In this document: piece by piece, positions 1 through 5,471 of the stretch
How the letters are laid out: each line of letters begins with the position of its first letter
Numbering within the stretch: the first letter of the stretch is position 1
Assembly: GCA_947632685.1 (NCBI GenBank)
Contig: CANRQD010000056.1
Coordinates: forward strand, 1 to 8,652
Source of the DNA: an uncultured Bacilli bacterium
Lineage (GTDB): Bacteria; Bacillota_I; Bacilli_A; RF39; UBA660
Reading direction: 5' to 3'
DNA: 8,652 nt
Notes under the pieces: model-generated
Database searches by the model: none
What the model saw: only the letters and a program-made list of their open reading frames with translations
Told to the model about the DNA's origin: nothing
Made by a program: the position numbers and the translations under genes

Positions 1-66
1 ATCTTTTTGGCGTGGGATACTTTTCCATTTATAACTTTCTATTAAAAATATATTGACTTTTAATAG

Positions 67-135
67 TTAGTCACCTAAATTTAATTTTTTATTTAATTTA
101 TTAGCTAAAGCAATATGAACTCCCCAAGAGGGCAT
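67..135 (-). pseudogene. Truncated N-terminus of a zinc-dependent phospholipase C-like protein
   Basis: This is the first ORF after the T-box leader. An ATG sits about 8 nt after an AAGGAAGTG ribosome binding site and opens a 22-codon frame starting MPSWGVHIALANKLNKK, which ends at a TAA (69-67). The start resembles the N-terminus of the zinc-dependent phospholipase C-like family (aromatic residue, then an IHxA helix). The gene at the other end of the window begins in the same style (MASFSIHLAIGKRYF). A normal member is about 190 residues or more, so this is either a decayed gene or a short leader ORF. The frame stays open after the stop to the window edge, but I do not recognise that stretch. 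The gene the T-box was built to control probably lies beyond the left edge. The family assignment rests on only about 20 residues. Confidence 0.4.
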
Positions 136-153
136 AAAATCACTTCCTTAAAT

Positions 154-184
154 ATAAAAACTCACATCCAATAAGGACGTGAGT
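154..184 (-). terminator. T-box-controlled intrinsic terminator
   Basis: The arms are 184-175 and 169-160 on the minus strand, a 10-bp stem with one G-U pair and a five-base loop TTATT. A TTTTTAT run follows. It is the regulated terminator of the T-box element and lies about 20 nt before the downstream ATG. Confidence 0.85.
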
Positions 185-360
185 TAACGTGGTACCACCT
201 TAATTTATTACTTAGTAATCTTAATATCTTTAACGGAATTATCCGGAATTATTTACTTAGTTTCAATAATTATGCTCCCCTGCTACATTCTATAATACTT
301 TATCGTTATTTTCACCAACCATAACGTCTCTAAAAAAAACTATTATATACTCCTCAGGTT
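160..360 (-). ncRNA. T-box riboswitch (tRNA-sensing leader), probable valine specifier GUA
   Basis: Read on the minus strand. The conserved T-box sequence AAGGTGGTACCACG lies at 201-188. Just after it, ACTCACGTCC and GGATGTGAGT form a 10-bp terminator followed by U's. The CCTT after the first arm can pair with AAGG of the T-box, which gives the competing antiterminator. In stem I, CCTG (358-355) pairs with CAGG (282-279) around an internal loop with AGUA on the 5' side and GAA on the 3' side, the loop E pattern of specifier loops. The triplet one base after GAA, followed by a purine, is GTA (286-284), a valine codon. AGAGA and GGTTGGTGAAA further along fit the apical stem I motifs. In this RNA class, uncharged cognate tRNA stabilises the antiterminator and switches on an aminoacyl-tRNA synthetase or amino-acid gene. 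The specifier call is inference from alignment to the class by eye. Confidence 0.9.
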
Positions 361-376
361 CATTGCATCTATGGAT

Positions 377-405
377 ATTATAATATAAAACATGTTTTTT
401 TTCAA
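377..405 (-). promoter_or_regulatory. Sigma-A promoter driving the T-box leader
   Basis: The -35 box is TTGAAA (405-400) and the -10 box is TATAAT (382-377), with exactly 17 bp between them. Transcription should start near 370, just before stem I of the T-box. The -35 base pairs also read as TTTCAA on the other strand, where a divergent promoter for the dCMP deaminase gene could use them. Confidence 0.75.
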
Positions 406-428
406 TAAAAACTTTTTTATGATAAAAT
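400..428 (+). promoter_or_regulatory. Candidate promoter for the dCMP deaminase gene
   Basis: TATGATAAAAT (418-428) fits the extended -10 form TATGNTAWAAT that recurs in this window. With 17-bp spacing the -35 position falls on TTTCAA (400-405), the same base pairs as the divergent T-box promoter's -35. The predicted transcript start would fall at or next to the ribosome binding site GAGGTG (435-440), giving a leader of only about 10 nt. That is short but possible. Confidence 0.45.
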
Positions 429-445
429 ATATATGAGGTGTTTAT

Positions 446-919
446 ATGAAAACAATTAATTTACAAAGTAAAGATTATATAAGTTGGGATGAATTTTTTA
501 TGGGCATTGCAAAGCTTGCTGCTAAAAGAAGTAAAGATCCTTCTACTAAAGTAGGCTGTTGTATCGTCGATAAAGAAAATAGAATTTTATCAATTGGATA
601 TAATGGTACTCCAAATGGCTTTCCGGATAATAAATTTCCATGGAATAGAGAGGGAAAAAATAGATATGATACAAAATATGCATATGTATGTCATTCTGAA
701 TTAAATGCTATTTTAAACTATCGTGGTAGTAGAAAAGATTTAGTTAGTTCAAGATTATATGTTACATTATTTCCATGTAGTGAATGTGCTAAAGCTATAG
801 TTCAATCTGGTATTAAAGAAGTTATCTATGATGATGATAAATATGATGGAACTGATGATGATAAAGCAGCCAAATTAATTTTTGATACTTGTAAAGTTAA
901 ATATACTAAACAAAAATAG
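446..919 (+). CDS. dCMP deaminase (ComEB-like cytidine/deoxycytidylate deaminase)
   Basis: Zinc enzyme expected to deaminate dCMP to dUMP and so feed dTMP synthesis in the cytoplasm. At 157 residues it has a normal length for the family. The N-terminal block RSKDPSTKVG (28-37) is the family signature near the substrate pocket, followed by GYNGTPNGFP (51-60). Zinc and catalytic residues are H83 and E85 in CHSELNAIL and C111 and C114 in FPCSEC. H-x-E plus P-C-x-x-C is the deaminase-fold signature, and the spacing and the GYNGTP block point to dCMP rather than free cytidine. The ATG has GAGGTG five bases upstream. The gene is divergent from the T-box unit and convergent with the cyclophilin gene, with five bases between the two stop codons. 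Bacterial dCMP deaminases are usually allosterically controlled by dCTP and dTTP, which cannot be judged here. Confidence 0.92.
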   Translation: MKTINLQSKDYISWDEFFMGIAKLAAKRSKDPSTKVGCCIVDKENRILSIGYNGTPNGFPDNKFPWNREGKNRYDTKYAYVCHSELNAILNYRGSRKDLVSSRLYVTLFPCSECAKAIVQSGIKEVIYDDDKYDGTDDDKAAKLIFDTCKVKYTKQK

Positions 920-941
920 AAGAATTACTCTTCTATTTTTT
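917..941. terminator. Two-way intrinsic terminator spanning two convergent gene ends
   Basis: TAGAAGA (917-923) and TCTTCTA (929-935) form a perfect 7-bp stem with loop ATTAC. On the plus strand a T6 run follows (936-941). On the minus strand the same hairpin is followed by TTTTTG. The plus arm begins on the TAG stop of the dCMP deaminase gene. The loop and other arm encode the last two residues and stop of the cyclophilin gene. Confidence 0.8.
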
Positions 942-1602
942 CTACTTCCTTATATTCTTTACCTTTAGTATCTACTAAAGCTTTTTTTATTTTTAAGTTA
1001 TTTTGTAATGCCCCTGTTGTATCATCACTAACAATTTCATTATCTTCAATTTTCTCTATTATATCCCAACCATCTATTATTTTACCAAAAGCTGCATAAT
1101 CACCATCTAAATAACTAGATTCATCTAACATAATAAAGAATTGACTACCACCAGAATCATTATCTTGACTTCTTGCCATAGAAACTATTTTTTCAGTATG
1201 TTTTAAATCATTCTTTTCATAGCCGTTATTAGCAAACTCTCCTTTTATACTATAACCAGGTCCACCTGTACCAGTTCCTGTAGGATCACCACCTTGCAAT
1301 ACAAATCCAGGTACTAATCTATGAAATGTATTATTATCATAAAAGCCATCATTTACCAAAGAAATAAAATTATTAACAGTATTCTCTGCTTTTTCTGGAT
1401 ATAGTTCCATAACTATCGCACCATAATTTTCAATATACATTGCTACTACAGGATTTTCTGTTTTATATTGATCAAGTTTTGCTTCATTTGATGAGCCACT
1501 AAAATCTATTCCTAATAATTCTTCTTCAGTATTATTTTTACCACATCCACTGCAACAAATAATTAAAAGCATTACCACTACTAAAAATATTTTCTTTTTC
1601 AT
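925..1602 (-). CDS. Cyclophilin-type peptidyl-prolyl cis-trans isomerase, lipoprotein
   Basis: Extracytoplasmic prolyl isomerase, probably helping secreted proteins fold at the membrane surface. Residues 1-20 are a lipoprotein signal peptide: K2-K4, a hydrophobic core, then a lipobox C17-S18-G19-C20 with C20 as the likely lipidated residue; cysteine at -3 is unusual. A linker of about 30 residues leads to the cyclophilin fold (about 52-215). Active-site blocks are F93-H94-R95, Q103-G104-G105-D106, the G-S-Q-F-F-I stretch ending at I157, and LDGDYAAFGK (165-174). R95, Q103 and F155 match the catalytic or binding residues of known cyclophilins. The tryptophan typical before LDG is Y164 here, and the usual histidine in the GxH position is Y169; both replacements are common in bacterial members. 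The ATG has AAAGGAG about 9 bases upstream. The 3' end is shared with the terminator of the convergent gene. Confidence 0.93.
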   Translation of the reverse strand: MKKKIFLVVVMLLIICCSGCGKNNTEEELLGIDFSGSSNEAKLDQYKTENPVVAMYIENYGAIVMELYPEKAENTVNNFISLVNDGFYDNNTFHRLVPGFVLQGGDPTGTGTGGPGYSIKGEFANNGYEKNDLKHTEKIVSMARSQDNDSGGSQFFIMLDESSYLDGDYAAFGKIIDGWDIIEKIEDNEIVSDDTTGALQNNLKIKKALVDTKGKEYKEVEKIEE

Positions 1603-1649
1603 AATTAATTCTCCTTTACAAATATAATATCACAATATTTAATTTTTTC

Positions 1650-1678
1650 TAGACTATTTTTTAAATTTATGTTATAAT
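1650..1678 (+). promoter_or_regulatory. Extended -10 promoter for the 250-aa protein gene
   Basis: TAGACT (1650-1655) matches four of six -35 positions. After 17 bp comes TATAAT (1673-1678), preceded by TG one base away, making TATGTTATAAT (1668-1678). The transcript would start near 1685. A strong AAGGAGG ribosome binding site (1692-1698) lies 7 bases before the ATG. Confidence 0.75.
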
Positions 1679-1705
1679 CACAAATAAATTTAAGGAGGAA
1701 TTATT

Positions 1706-2458
1706 ATGTTCAAAATTACATATACTAACAGATTTGGAAAACAATTTAAACTAAATGTAGATGATTCTAATATAGAATTTGAATATGGATATGCTGTAGT
1801 AGTAAAAGAATTAACTGAAATTGAGCAGAAAAAAATATCTTTCTTTAATGATAGTCCTTCTACTCTTATGGGTGCTGTTAATGAAAAATTTGAAACAATA
1901 ATTCCTTTTACCTCAAATATTAATAATATTGAAATATTTCCAAATAATAATTTTATAATATCTAGCAGTAGCTTAAATGATGCTCTAGATTTTCCAATGT
2001 ATTATACACATGTGCGATATAACAATGAAAAACTAGAAACTATAAAAGAATTACCTGAAGGAAAACATCAAAGAATTAGTAGTACACATATTTTAATTAC
2101 TAATAATCAATTTGCAAAAAGTGCAATTATATATGGAGTTGATGAAGGAAAATATTTATCAGAAAAATTTAGTAATATTGCAAAATTTTCAAAAGAAAAT
2201 AATCAAGATGAAATTTTAGCTTTAGCAGAAAAAGAAATAAAAACAGCAAATGGACTATCTTCTACTCTTTTCTGTTATATTGATTTAAATGGAAAAATAA
2301 GATCAAAAATTTATGATAGTTTTACAGGTGAATATATGGATTTAAATAGTTCTAATATTACATTTTCAGATTATGTAACTAATATAAAAGAAAAATTAGT
2401 AAATAAAGAAGAACAAAATAAAAATAACTTATTAGCATTAAAAAAAACAATTCGATAA
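1706..2458 (+). CDS. Protein of unknown function (250 aa), possible degenerate WG-type repeats
   Basis: I do not recognise the family. There is no signal peptide or membrane segment, so it should be cytoplasmic. The first half is rich in beta-forming stretches: KITYTNRFGKQFKLNV at the start, then MGAVNEKFETIIPF (about 55-68) followed by a run rich in N and I and by FIISSSS. The x-G-A-V-N-E-x-x-E-x-I-I-P-F pattern is reminiscent of WG/KWG beta-repeat proteins (G-x-I-D-x-x-G-x-x-V-I-P), but the tryptophan is missing and only one clear unit is visible, so this is a weak inference. The last 25 residues are lysine- and glutamate-rich and probably helical. The gene has its own extended -10 promoter and a very good ribosome binding site, stands alone, and ends at a strong two-way terminator, all signs of an expressed gene. 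Confidence 0.75.
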   Translation: MFKITYTNRFGKQFKLNVDDSNIEFEYGYAVVVKELTEIEQKKISFFNDSPSTLMGAVNEKFETIIPFTSNINNIEIFPNNNFIISSSSLNDALDFPMYYTHVRYNNEKLETIKELPEGKHQRISSTHILITNNQFAKSAIIYGVDEGKYLSEKFSNIAKFSKENNQDEILALAEKEIKTANGLSSTLFCYIDLNGKIRSKIYDSFTGEYMDLNSSNITFSDYVTNIKEKLVNKEEQNKNNLLALKKTIR

Positions 2459-2483
2459 ATTTAATATATAATAATTAAATGTT

Positions 2484-2520
2484 AAAAAAATATTGAAGCA
2501 ATTATTTTCAATATTTTTTT
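2484..2520. terminator. Two-way intrinsic terminator between convergent genes
   Basis: A7TATTGAA (2484-2497) pairs fully with TTCAATAT7 (2507-2520), a 14-bp stem with a 9-base loop. The outer A-T pairs supply a T-run on both strands, so it can end transcription of both the 250-aa protein gene and the YdcF-family gene, whose stop codon begins at its edge. Confidence 0.8.
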
Positions 2521-3269
2521 TAATTAAAGTAATTTTCTTTTTCTCCTTCCTTAAGCCCATATTTATTGATTAAATCCTTGATTTGTTGTTTAGATAATAC
2601 ATATTTTGAAAAACCTAAATTTTTAAGATAATAATATTTATCTATTATGGATTTTGGTACATCATCTTTTGCTTGCCAACCAAATTGAGGATAAACAATC
2701 ATTCTTTGTATATCACCAACCACAACTGAAATTTCATCAATAATTTCTTCTAAAGATTTTTTATTTAGTTTTTTTAAATATTTATCAAATGTTATATCAG
2801 GAGAAGTAATTATTAATTCCTTATCTTTTAAAATAATTTTTGCTGCTGAATATGTTCTTCTCTCATTAATTGGTAGATGAACAATAAGTATTTTATTATA
2901 TTTTATATTATTTTCATCTAATATTTTTGTAGCAAATCTAAAATTATCACTAGTATTGGTTGATTTTGTTTCTATTAAAATATCTTCGTCTTTGATTCCA
3001 TTTGAAATAGCAATATCTTTATAAATTTCAGCTTCAGATTTATTAAATCTATTTTTTGTAATTTTTCCTAGTCCACCTGCAAATAAAATTTTAGGTGCAT
3101 AGCCTTCTCTTTGTAATTTGGCACACTTAATTGGAATATCTAAATTGGCACATCCGCATCCAATTATTAAATCACATTTTTCTATAGATTGATTAAGTTT
3201 CATATAGTTCCATATTTCTTTTAAGGCTTTTTCTATCTCATTTTGATTAATACTATATATATTATTCAT
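2520..3269 (-). CDS. YdcF/DUF218 family protein
   Basis: Member of the DUF218 family (YdcF, SanA and ElyC are relatives), a Rossmann-like fold with poorly defined biochemistry. ElyC and SanA relatives act in envelope processes, and YdcF has been reported to bind S-adenosylmethionine. Numbered from the start chosen here, the core strand CDLIIGCG (32-39) is followed by ILFAGGLG (61-68), the polar motif SEAE (78-81), the E-T-K-S-T-N-T-S-D-N stretch (100-109) and ILIVHLPINERRT (127-139), in the family order. There is no N-terminal membrane helix, so it should be soluble. A GTG (3278) and an ATG (3275) lie in frame upstream, but AGGTG (3280-3276) overlaps or abuts them, while the ATG at 3269 sits 6 bases after it, so I take 3269, giving 249 residues. 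The last ~50 residues fall outside the obvious core. Confidence 0.85.
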   Translation of the reverse strand: MNNIYSINQNEIEKALKEIWNYMKLNQSIEKCDLIIGCGCANLDIPIKCAKLQREGYAPKILFAGGLGKITKNRFNKSEAEIYKDIAISNGIKDEDILIETKSTNTSDNFRFATKILDENNIKYNKILIVHLPINERRTYSAAKIILKDKELIITSPDITFDKYLKKLNKKSLEEIIDEISVVVGDIQRMIVYPQFGWQAKDDVPKSIIDKYYYLKNLGFSKYVLSKQQIKDLINKYGLKEGEKENYFN

Positions 3270-3335
3270 TTTCATCACCTATTATAGTTTACCATAAATT
3301 AAAGTTATTATTACTAACATAAGATATAATATTTA

Positions 3336-3353
3336 TTATAATAATTATTATAA
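3336..3353. repeat. 18-bp perfect AT-only palindrome
   Basis: TTATAATAATTATTATAA is its own reverse complement. It lies between the YdcF-family gene start and the repeat R1. It could be a protein binding site or the eroded hairpin of R1, since it sits where the hairpin sits in the other two copies. In DNA this AT-rich, chance is also a fair explanation. Confidence 0.4.
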
Positions 3354-3368
3354 ATTCAAAGTAAAAAT

Positions 3369-3390
3369 AATTGTGAAAGATATCTACAAC
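3369..3390 (-). repeat. Intergenic repeat copy R1 (core only)
   Basis: On the minus strand this reads GTTGTAGATATCTTTCACAATT and starts 5 bases after the stop of the 194-aa protein gene. It matches R2 at 20 of 22 positions and R3 at 19 of 22. The GCTC extension and the ACTCACAC-type hairpin of R2 and R3 are absent; an AT-only palindrome (3336-3353) occupies a similar place. Confidence 0.65.
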
Positions 3391-3395
3391 AATCT

Positions 3396-3980
3396 TTAAA
3401 TAGTTAATATTTTTTTATGTTGTTTTTCCTTAGATAATTTTTGAAATTTATTAAATAAATTCATAAAGCAAATATTAAAAGGATCATATTTAGAACCAGA
3501 ATTACAAATTCTAATACCAAATCCGAAAATTGGGTCATCTGGATTATCAAAAAAAGTCAAAATAATTTTGTCATTATTTTTTTCTATTTTTAATAAATTG
3601 GCCTTTTCATCATAAATAGAATCACTATACCATTCAATAATTCCATTCTTAACCAATTTACTATTTGCATTTTGACTTGCTACTTTTCTGTTTAGTTCTA
3701 TATTTGTATATGTTTGACAAGAATCTAAATCACTATTGTTATAAATATTACAATTTAAAATATCATTAAAAAACTCATTAAAATAATCATAAATATCAGT
3801 ATTTGTATCTATACAAATACTTGAAGTTCTAATGCCCGAATTGTAGTTAATACTTCCAAAAATATCAAAATATAAATCTCCATTCCCACCAAAAAAAATT
3901 TTTAATATTTTTCCATTTTGTCTAATAAAAACATCTTTTAAATTACTATCTATATAATTATCTTTAAATTCAACTACCAT
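3396..3980 (-). CDS. Protein of unknown function (194 aa)
   Basis: I cannot name this family with confidence. It has no signal peptide or membrane helix. It opens with a beta-rich segment containing FFGGNGDLYFDIFG (29-42), then an acidic middle (D/N-rich, about 60-95). The C-terminal half includes IIEWYSDSIYDEKANLLKI (114-132), a DNPDDPIFGFGIRICNSGS stretch and a YDPFNICFMNLFNKF stretch. The glycine-rich turn and conserved-looking aromatic and asparagine residues suggest a compact beta-type fold. The ATG has AGGAGT 7 bases upstream. A near-perfect promoter overlapped by an inverted repeat lies 50-80 bp upstream, so it is probably regulated. Directly after its stop codon comes repeat R1. The base composition is like its neighbours. 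It stands alone on its strand. Confidence 0.7.
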   Translation of the reverse strand: MVVEFKDNYIDSNLKDVFIRQNGKILKIFFGGNGDLYFDIFGSINYNSGIRTSSICIDTNTDIYDYFNEFFNDILNCNIYNNSDLDSCQTYTNIELNRKVASQNANSKLVKNGIIEWYSDSIYDEKANLLKIEKNNDKIILTFFDNPDDPIFGFGIRICNSGSKYDPFNICFMNLFNKFQKLSKEKQHKKILTI

Positions 3981-4023
3981 TTCTACTACTCCTAAATAAA
4001 ACTATAAATTTAACTCTTTAGAA

Positions 4024-4045
4024 ATTTTGATAAGTATATCAAAAT
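4024..4045. promoter_or_regulatory. Inverted repeat (candidate operator) over the 194-aa gene promoter
   Basis: ATTTTGATA (4024-4032) and TATCAAAAT (4037-4045) are a perfect 9-bp inverted repeat around AGTA. The centre coincides with the -10 box of the minus-strand promoter (4033-4038), a classical position for a repressor site. It could also fold as a hairpin in DNA, but the predicted transcript start near 4026 leaves it almost wholly outside the RNA, which favours an operator. Confidence 0.5.
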
Positions 4046-4061
4046 ATCAATTGAATGTCAA
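4033..4061 (-). promoter_or_regulatory. Sigma-A promoter for the 194-aa protein gene
   Basis: On the minus strand, consensus TTGACA (4061-4056) is followed after exactly 17 bp by TATACT (4038-4033). The predicted start near 4026 leaves a leader of about 46 nt with AGGAGT ahead of the ATG. This is the best -35 match in the window. Confidence 0.75.
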
Positions 4062-4233
4062 AAATCATTACTATTGGATGATGAAATATATTTAAATACC
4101 AGAAAAGTTCAAATAAATATTTCGATGAGTTGAATGATAATAGGTCTTGAAACCTTTTATCAAAAATTATCCTTAACTCGTTAGAATGATTATGTAATCA
4201 ATATTTATAGATATTAAATAGAATTTTATAAAA

Positions 4234-4244
4234 TATGGTATAAT
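4234..4244 (+). promoter_or_regulatory. Extended -10 promoter, probably for the HD-domain gene
   Basis: TATGGTATAAT is an extended -10 box of the form that recurs here; no convincing -35 is seen. It would give a leader of about 135 nt containing an imperfect hairpin (CTACAAAAAC 4262-4271 with GTTTGTTTAG 4277-4286, two mismatches). Two plain TATAAT boxes closer to the gene (4338-4343, 4352-4357) lack -35 boxes and TG extensions. Confidence 0.5.
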
Positions 4245-4384
4245 TTTGATAGTTGGAATGTCTACAAAAACTATACGTTTGTTTAGAAAAAGTTAATATT
4301 CATGTAGTAATATTTTATTTAATAAATAATGAATAAGTATAATATCAATAATATAATAATCACTAAATGGAGGTAATATATATA

Positions 4385-5164
4385 ATGAATATGTACACAT
4401 CAGCAAATAAATATTTTAATAATTTTATTAATACTAATTTTGATATTAATGATGAGAAAATATCACATAAAGTTAAACACACTTATCAAGTTGTAAATAA
4501 TGCAAAATATATTTGTAAAAAATTAAATTTAGATGAATTAAATACTGATATAGCAATGGTAATTGCATTATTACACGATATTGGTAGATTTACTCAAGCA
4601 AAAGAAATGAAAAACTTTAGAGAAGATATTACTAGTTTTGATCATGCCGCATTAGGGGTAAAATTGTTGTTTGATAAAAATGAAATAAGAAACTTTGTAA
4701 GTAGTAGTGAATATGACGAAATAATAAAAAAAGCTATTGCTAATCATAGTAAATATATATTTGACGAAAGTGGATTGTCTGATAAGGAAATATTACATTG
4801 TAAAATTATCAGGGATGCTGATAAAATTGATAGCTTTAGAGGTAAATCAGTAGATGATATATATACAATGGCTAATATATATTCTGAGGATATTGAAAAT
4901 TCTATAATAACAGATAAAGTATATAATGACTTTATGAATGAAAAAACAATATTAAGTAAAGATAGAAAAACTGGTATTGATATATGGATATCATACATAG
5001 CATTTATATTTGGATTAAATTTTAAATGTAGTTATAAGTTGATAAAAGAAAAAAATTATATAAACAAGCTATTTGATAGATTTGAATATAAACTAGAAAC
5101 TAAAAAAATGAATGATTTGAGAATTAAAGCTTTAAATTATTTAGATCAAAAACTTGTTTCATAA
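4385..5164 (+). CDS. HD-domain phosphohydrolase
   Basis: Metal-dependent phosphohydrolase of the HD superfamily, likely acting on a nucleotide or another phosphate ester; the substrate cannot be read from the sequence. In the 259-residue form, the metal-binding histidine lies in KVKHTYQVV (H32), the HD pair in ALLHDIGRF (H64-D65), a second histidine in FDHAALG (H87), another in AIANHSKY (H121), and the distal aspartates in RDADKIDSF (D144, D146, D149). This order is complete, so the enzyme should be active. The frame is open from an ATG at 4367, but the GGAGGT (4369-4374) that must serve as ribosome binding site lies inside that extension, so the ATG at 4385, 10 bases later, is the better start. 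There is no membrane segment or second domain. It stands alone, with a hairpin terminator about 115 bp downstream. Confidence 0.88.
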   Translation: MNMYTSANKYFNNFINTNFDINDEKISHKVKHTYQVVNNAKYICKKLNLDELNTDIAMVIALLHDIGRFTQAKEMKNFREDITSFDHAALGVKLLFDKNEIRNFVSSSEYDEIIKKAIANHSKYIFDESGLSDKEILHCKIIRDADKIDSFRGKSVDDIYTMANIYSEDIENSIITDKVYNDFMNEKTILSKDRKTGIDIWISYIAFIFGLNFKCSYKLIKEKNYINKLFDRFEYKLETKKMNDLRIKALNYLDQKLVS

Positions 5165-5280
5165 ATTGCGTTATTTTATATAATTTTTTTAATAATATAG
5201 TAAAATTTCAAAATAAGTTTAATATTCTAGGATATGAAAAAATTAAATAATAAAATTCTATATTTAAGATTAGAAATTAT

Positions 5281-5325
5281 AAAAATGCACTTTAATTGAT
5301 TATGTCAATTTGCAAGTGCGTTTTT
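5281..5325 (+). terminator. Intrinsic terminator downstream of the HD-domain gene
   Basis: AAAAATGCACTT (5281-5292) pairs with AAGTGCGTTTTT (5314-5325), a 12-bp stem with one T-G pair that carries its own T-run. The 21-base loop contains a smaller stem, AATTGA (5294-5299) with TCAATT (5305-5310). The outer A/T pairs make it able to work on both strands. It ends the HD gene transcript about 115 nt past the stop. Confidence 0.7.
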
Positions 5326-5356
5326 AATTTGACAAATAGTACATTAAATAAAAAAA

Positions 5357-5414
5357 ATTCACACGATAGTGTGAATAATTATACATTAGAGCAATTGTAA
5401 AATATATCTACAAC
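5357..5414 (-). repeat. Intergenic repeat copy R2 (core plus hairpin)
   Basis: On the minus strand: core GTTGTAGATATATTTTACAATT (5414-5393), then GCTC, a spacer, and hairpin ATTCACAC-TATC-GTGTGAAT (8 bp, 5376-5357), followed by a T8 run that ends in A. It looks like a terminator for minus-strand transcription, yet both flanking genes run on the plus strand, so it has no gene to terminate. The spacer 5165-5471 otherwise holds only the HD gene terminator and the promoter of the next gene. Confidence 0.7.
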
Positions 5415-5439
5415 TTTAATAAATGAATTTAAAAAATAC

Positions 5440-5450
5440 TATGTTATAAT
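5440..5450 (+). promoter_or_regulatory. Extended -10 promoter for the kinase-like gene
   Basis: TATGTTATAAT is identical to the box ahead of the 250-aa protein gene. No good -35 is present at 16-18 bp. The transcript should start near 5457, just before the AAGGAG ribosome binding site (5458-5463), giving a leader of about 15 nt. Confidence 0.65.
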
Positions 5451-5471
5451 ATAATTGAAGGAGATTAAATT

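Larger units (their letters stand above)
4014..4184 (+). pseudogene. Possible gene remnant in the spacer
   Basis: The spacer at 3981-4384 holds no intact gene. One plus frame is open from 4014 to a TGA at 4131 and reads in protein-like fashion in its second half (KSLLLDDEIYLNTRKVQINI). It then continues in the same frame to a TAG at 4182 (MIIGLETFYQKLSLTR). It has no good start or ribosome binding site, and its left part overlaps the minus promoter. It may be a decayed gene or chance; I do not recognise a family. A hairpin, GATAATAGGT/ACCTTTTATC with one mismatch, lies inside it at 4136-4161. Confidence 0.25.

Noticed and set aside
3..56. Plus-strand reading LFGVGYFSIYNFLLKIY ending in TGA at the left edge
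   Set aside because: Only 17 codons are visible and the opposite strand is also open, so neither reading can be supported from this window.
160..201. Idea that R2 and R3 are degenerate T-boxes because of the similar ACTCAC terminators
   Set aside because: Neither contains the AGGTGGTACC T-box sequence or a specifier loop; only the terminator stem looks alike.
3369..3390. Resemblance of GTTGTAGAT in the repeat to the end of Cas12a (type V-A) CRISPR direct repeats
   Set aside because: The TTTCTAC arm that must precede GTAGA is absent, the copies are about 2 kb apart and no cas gene is present.
4744..4998. 84-codon minus-strand ORF inside the HD gene
   Set aside because: It is antisense to a gene with a complete HD motif set, and it has no ribosome binding site or recognisable family.
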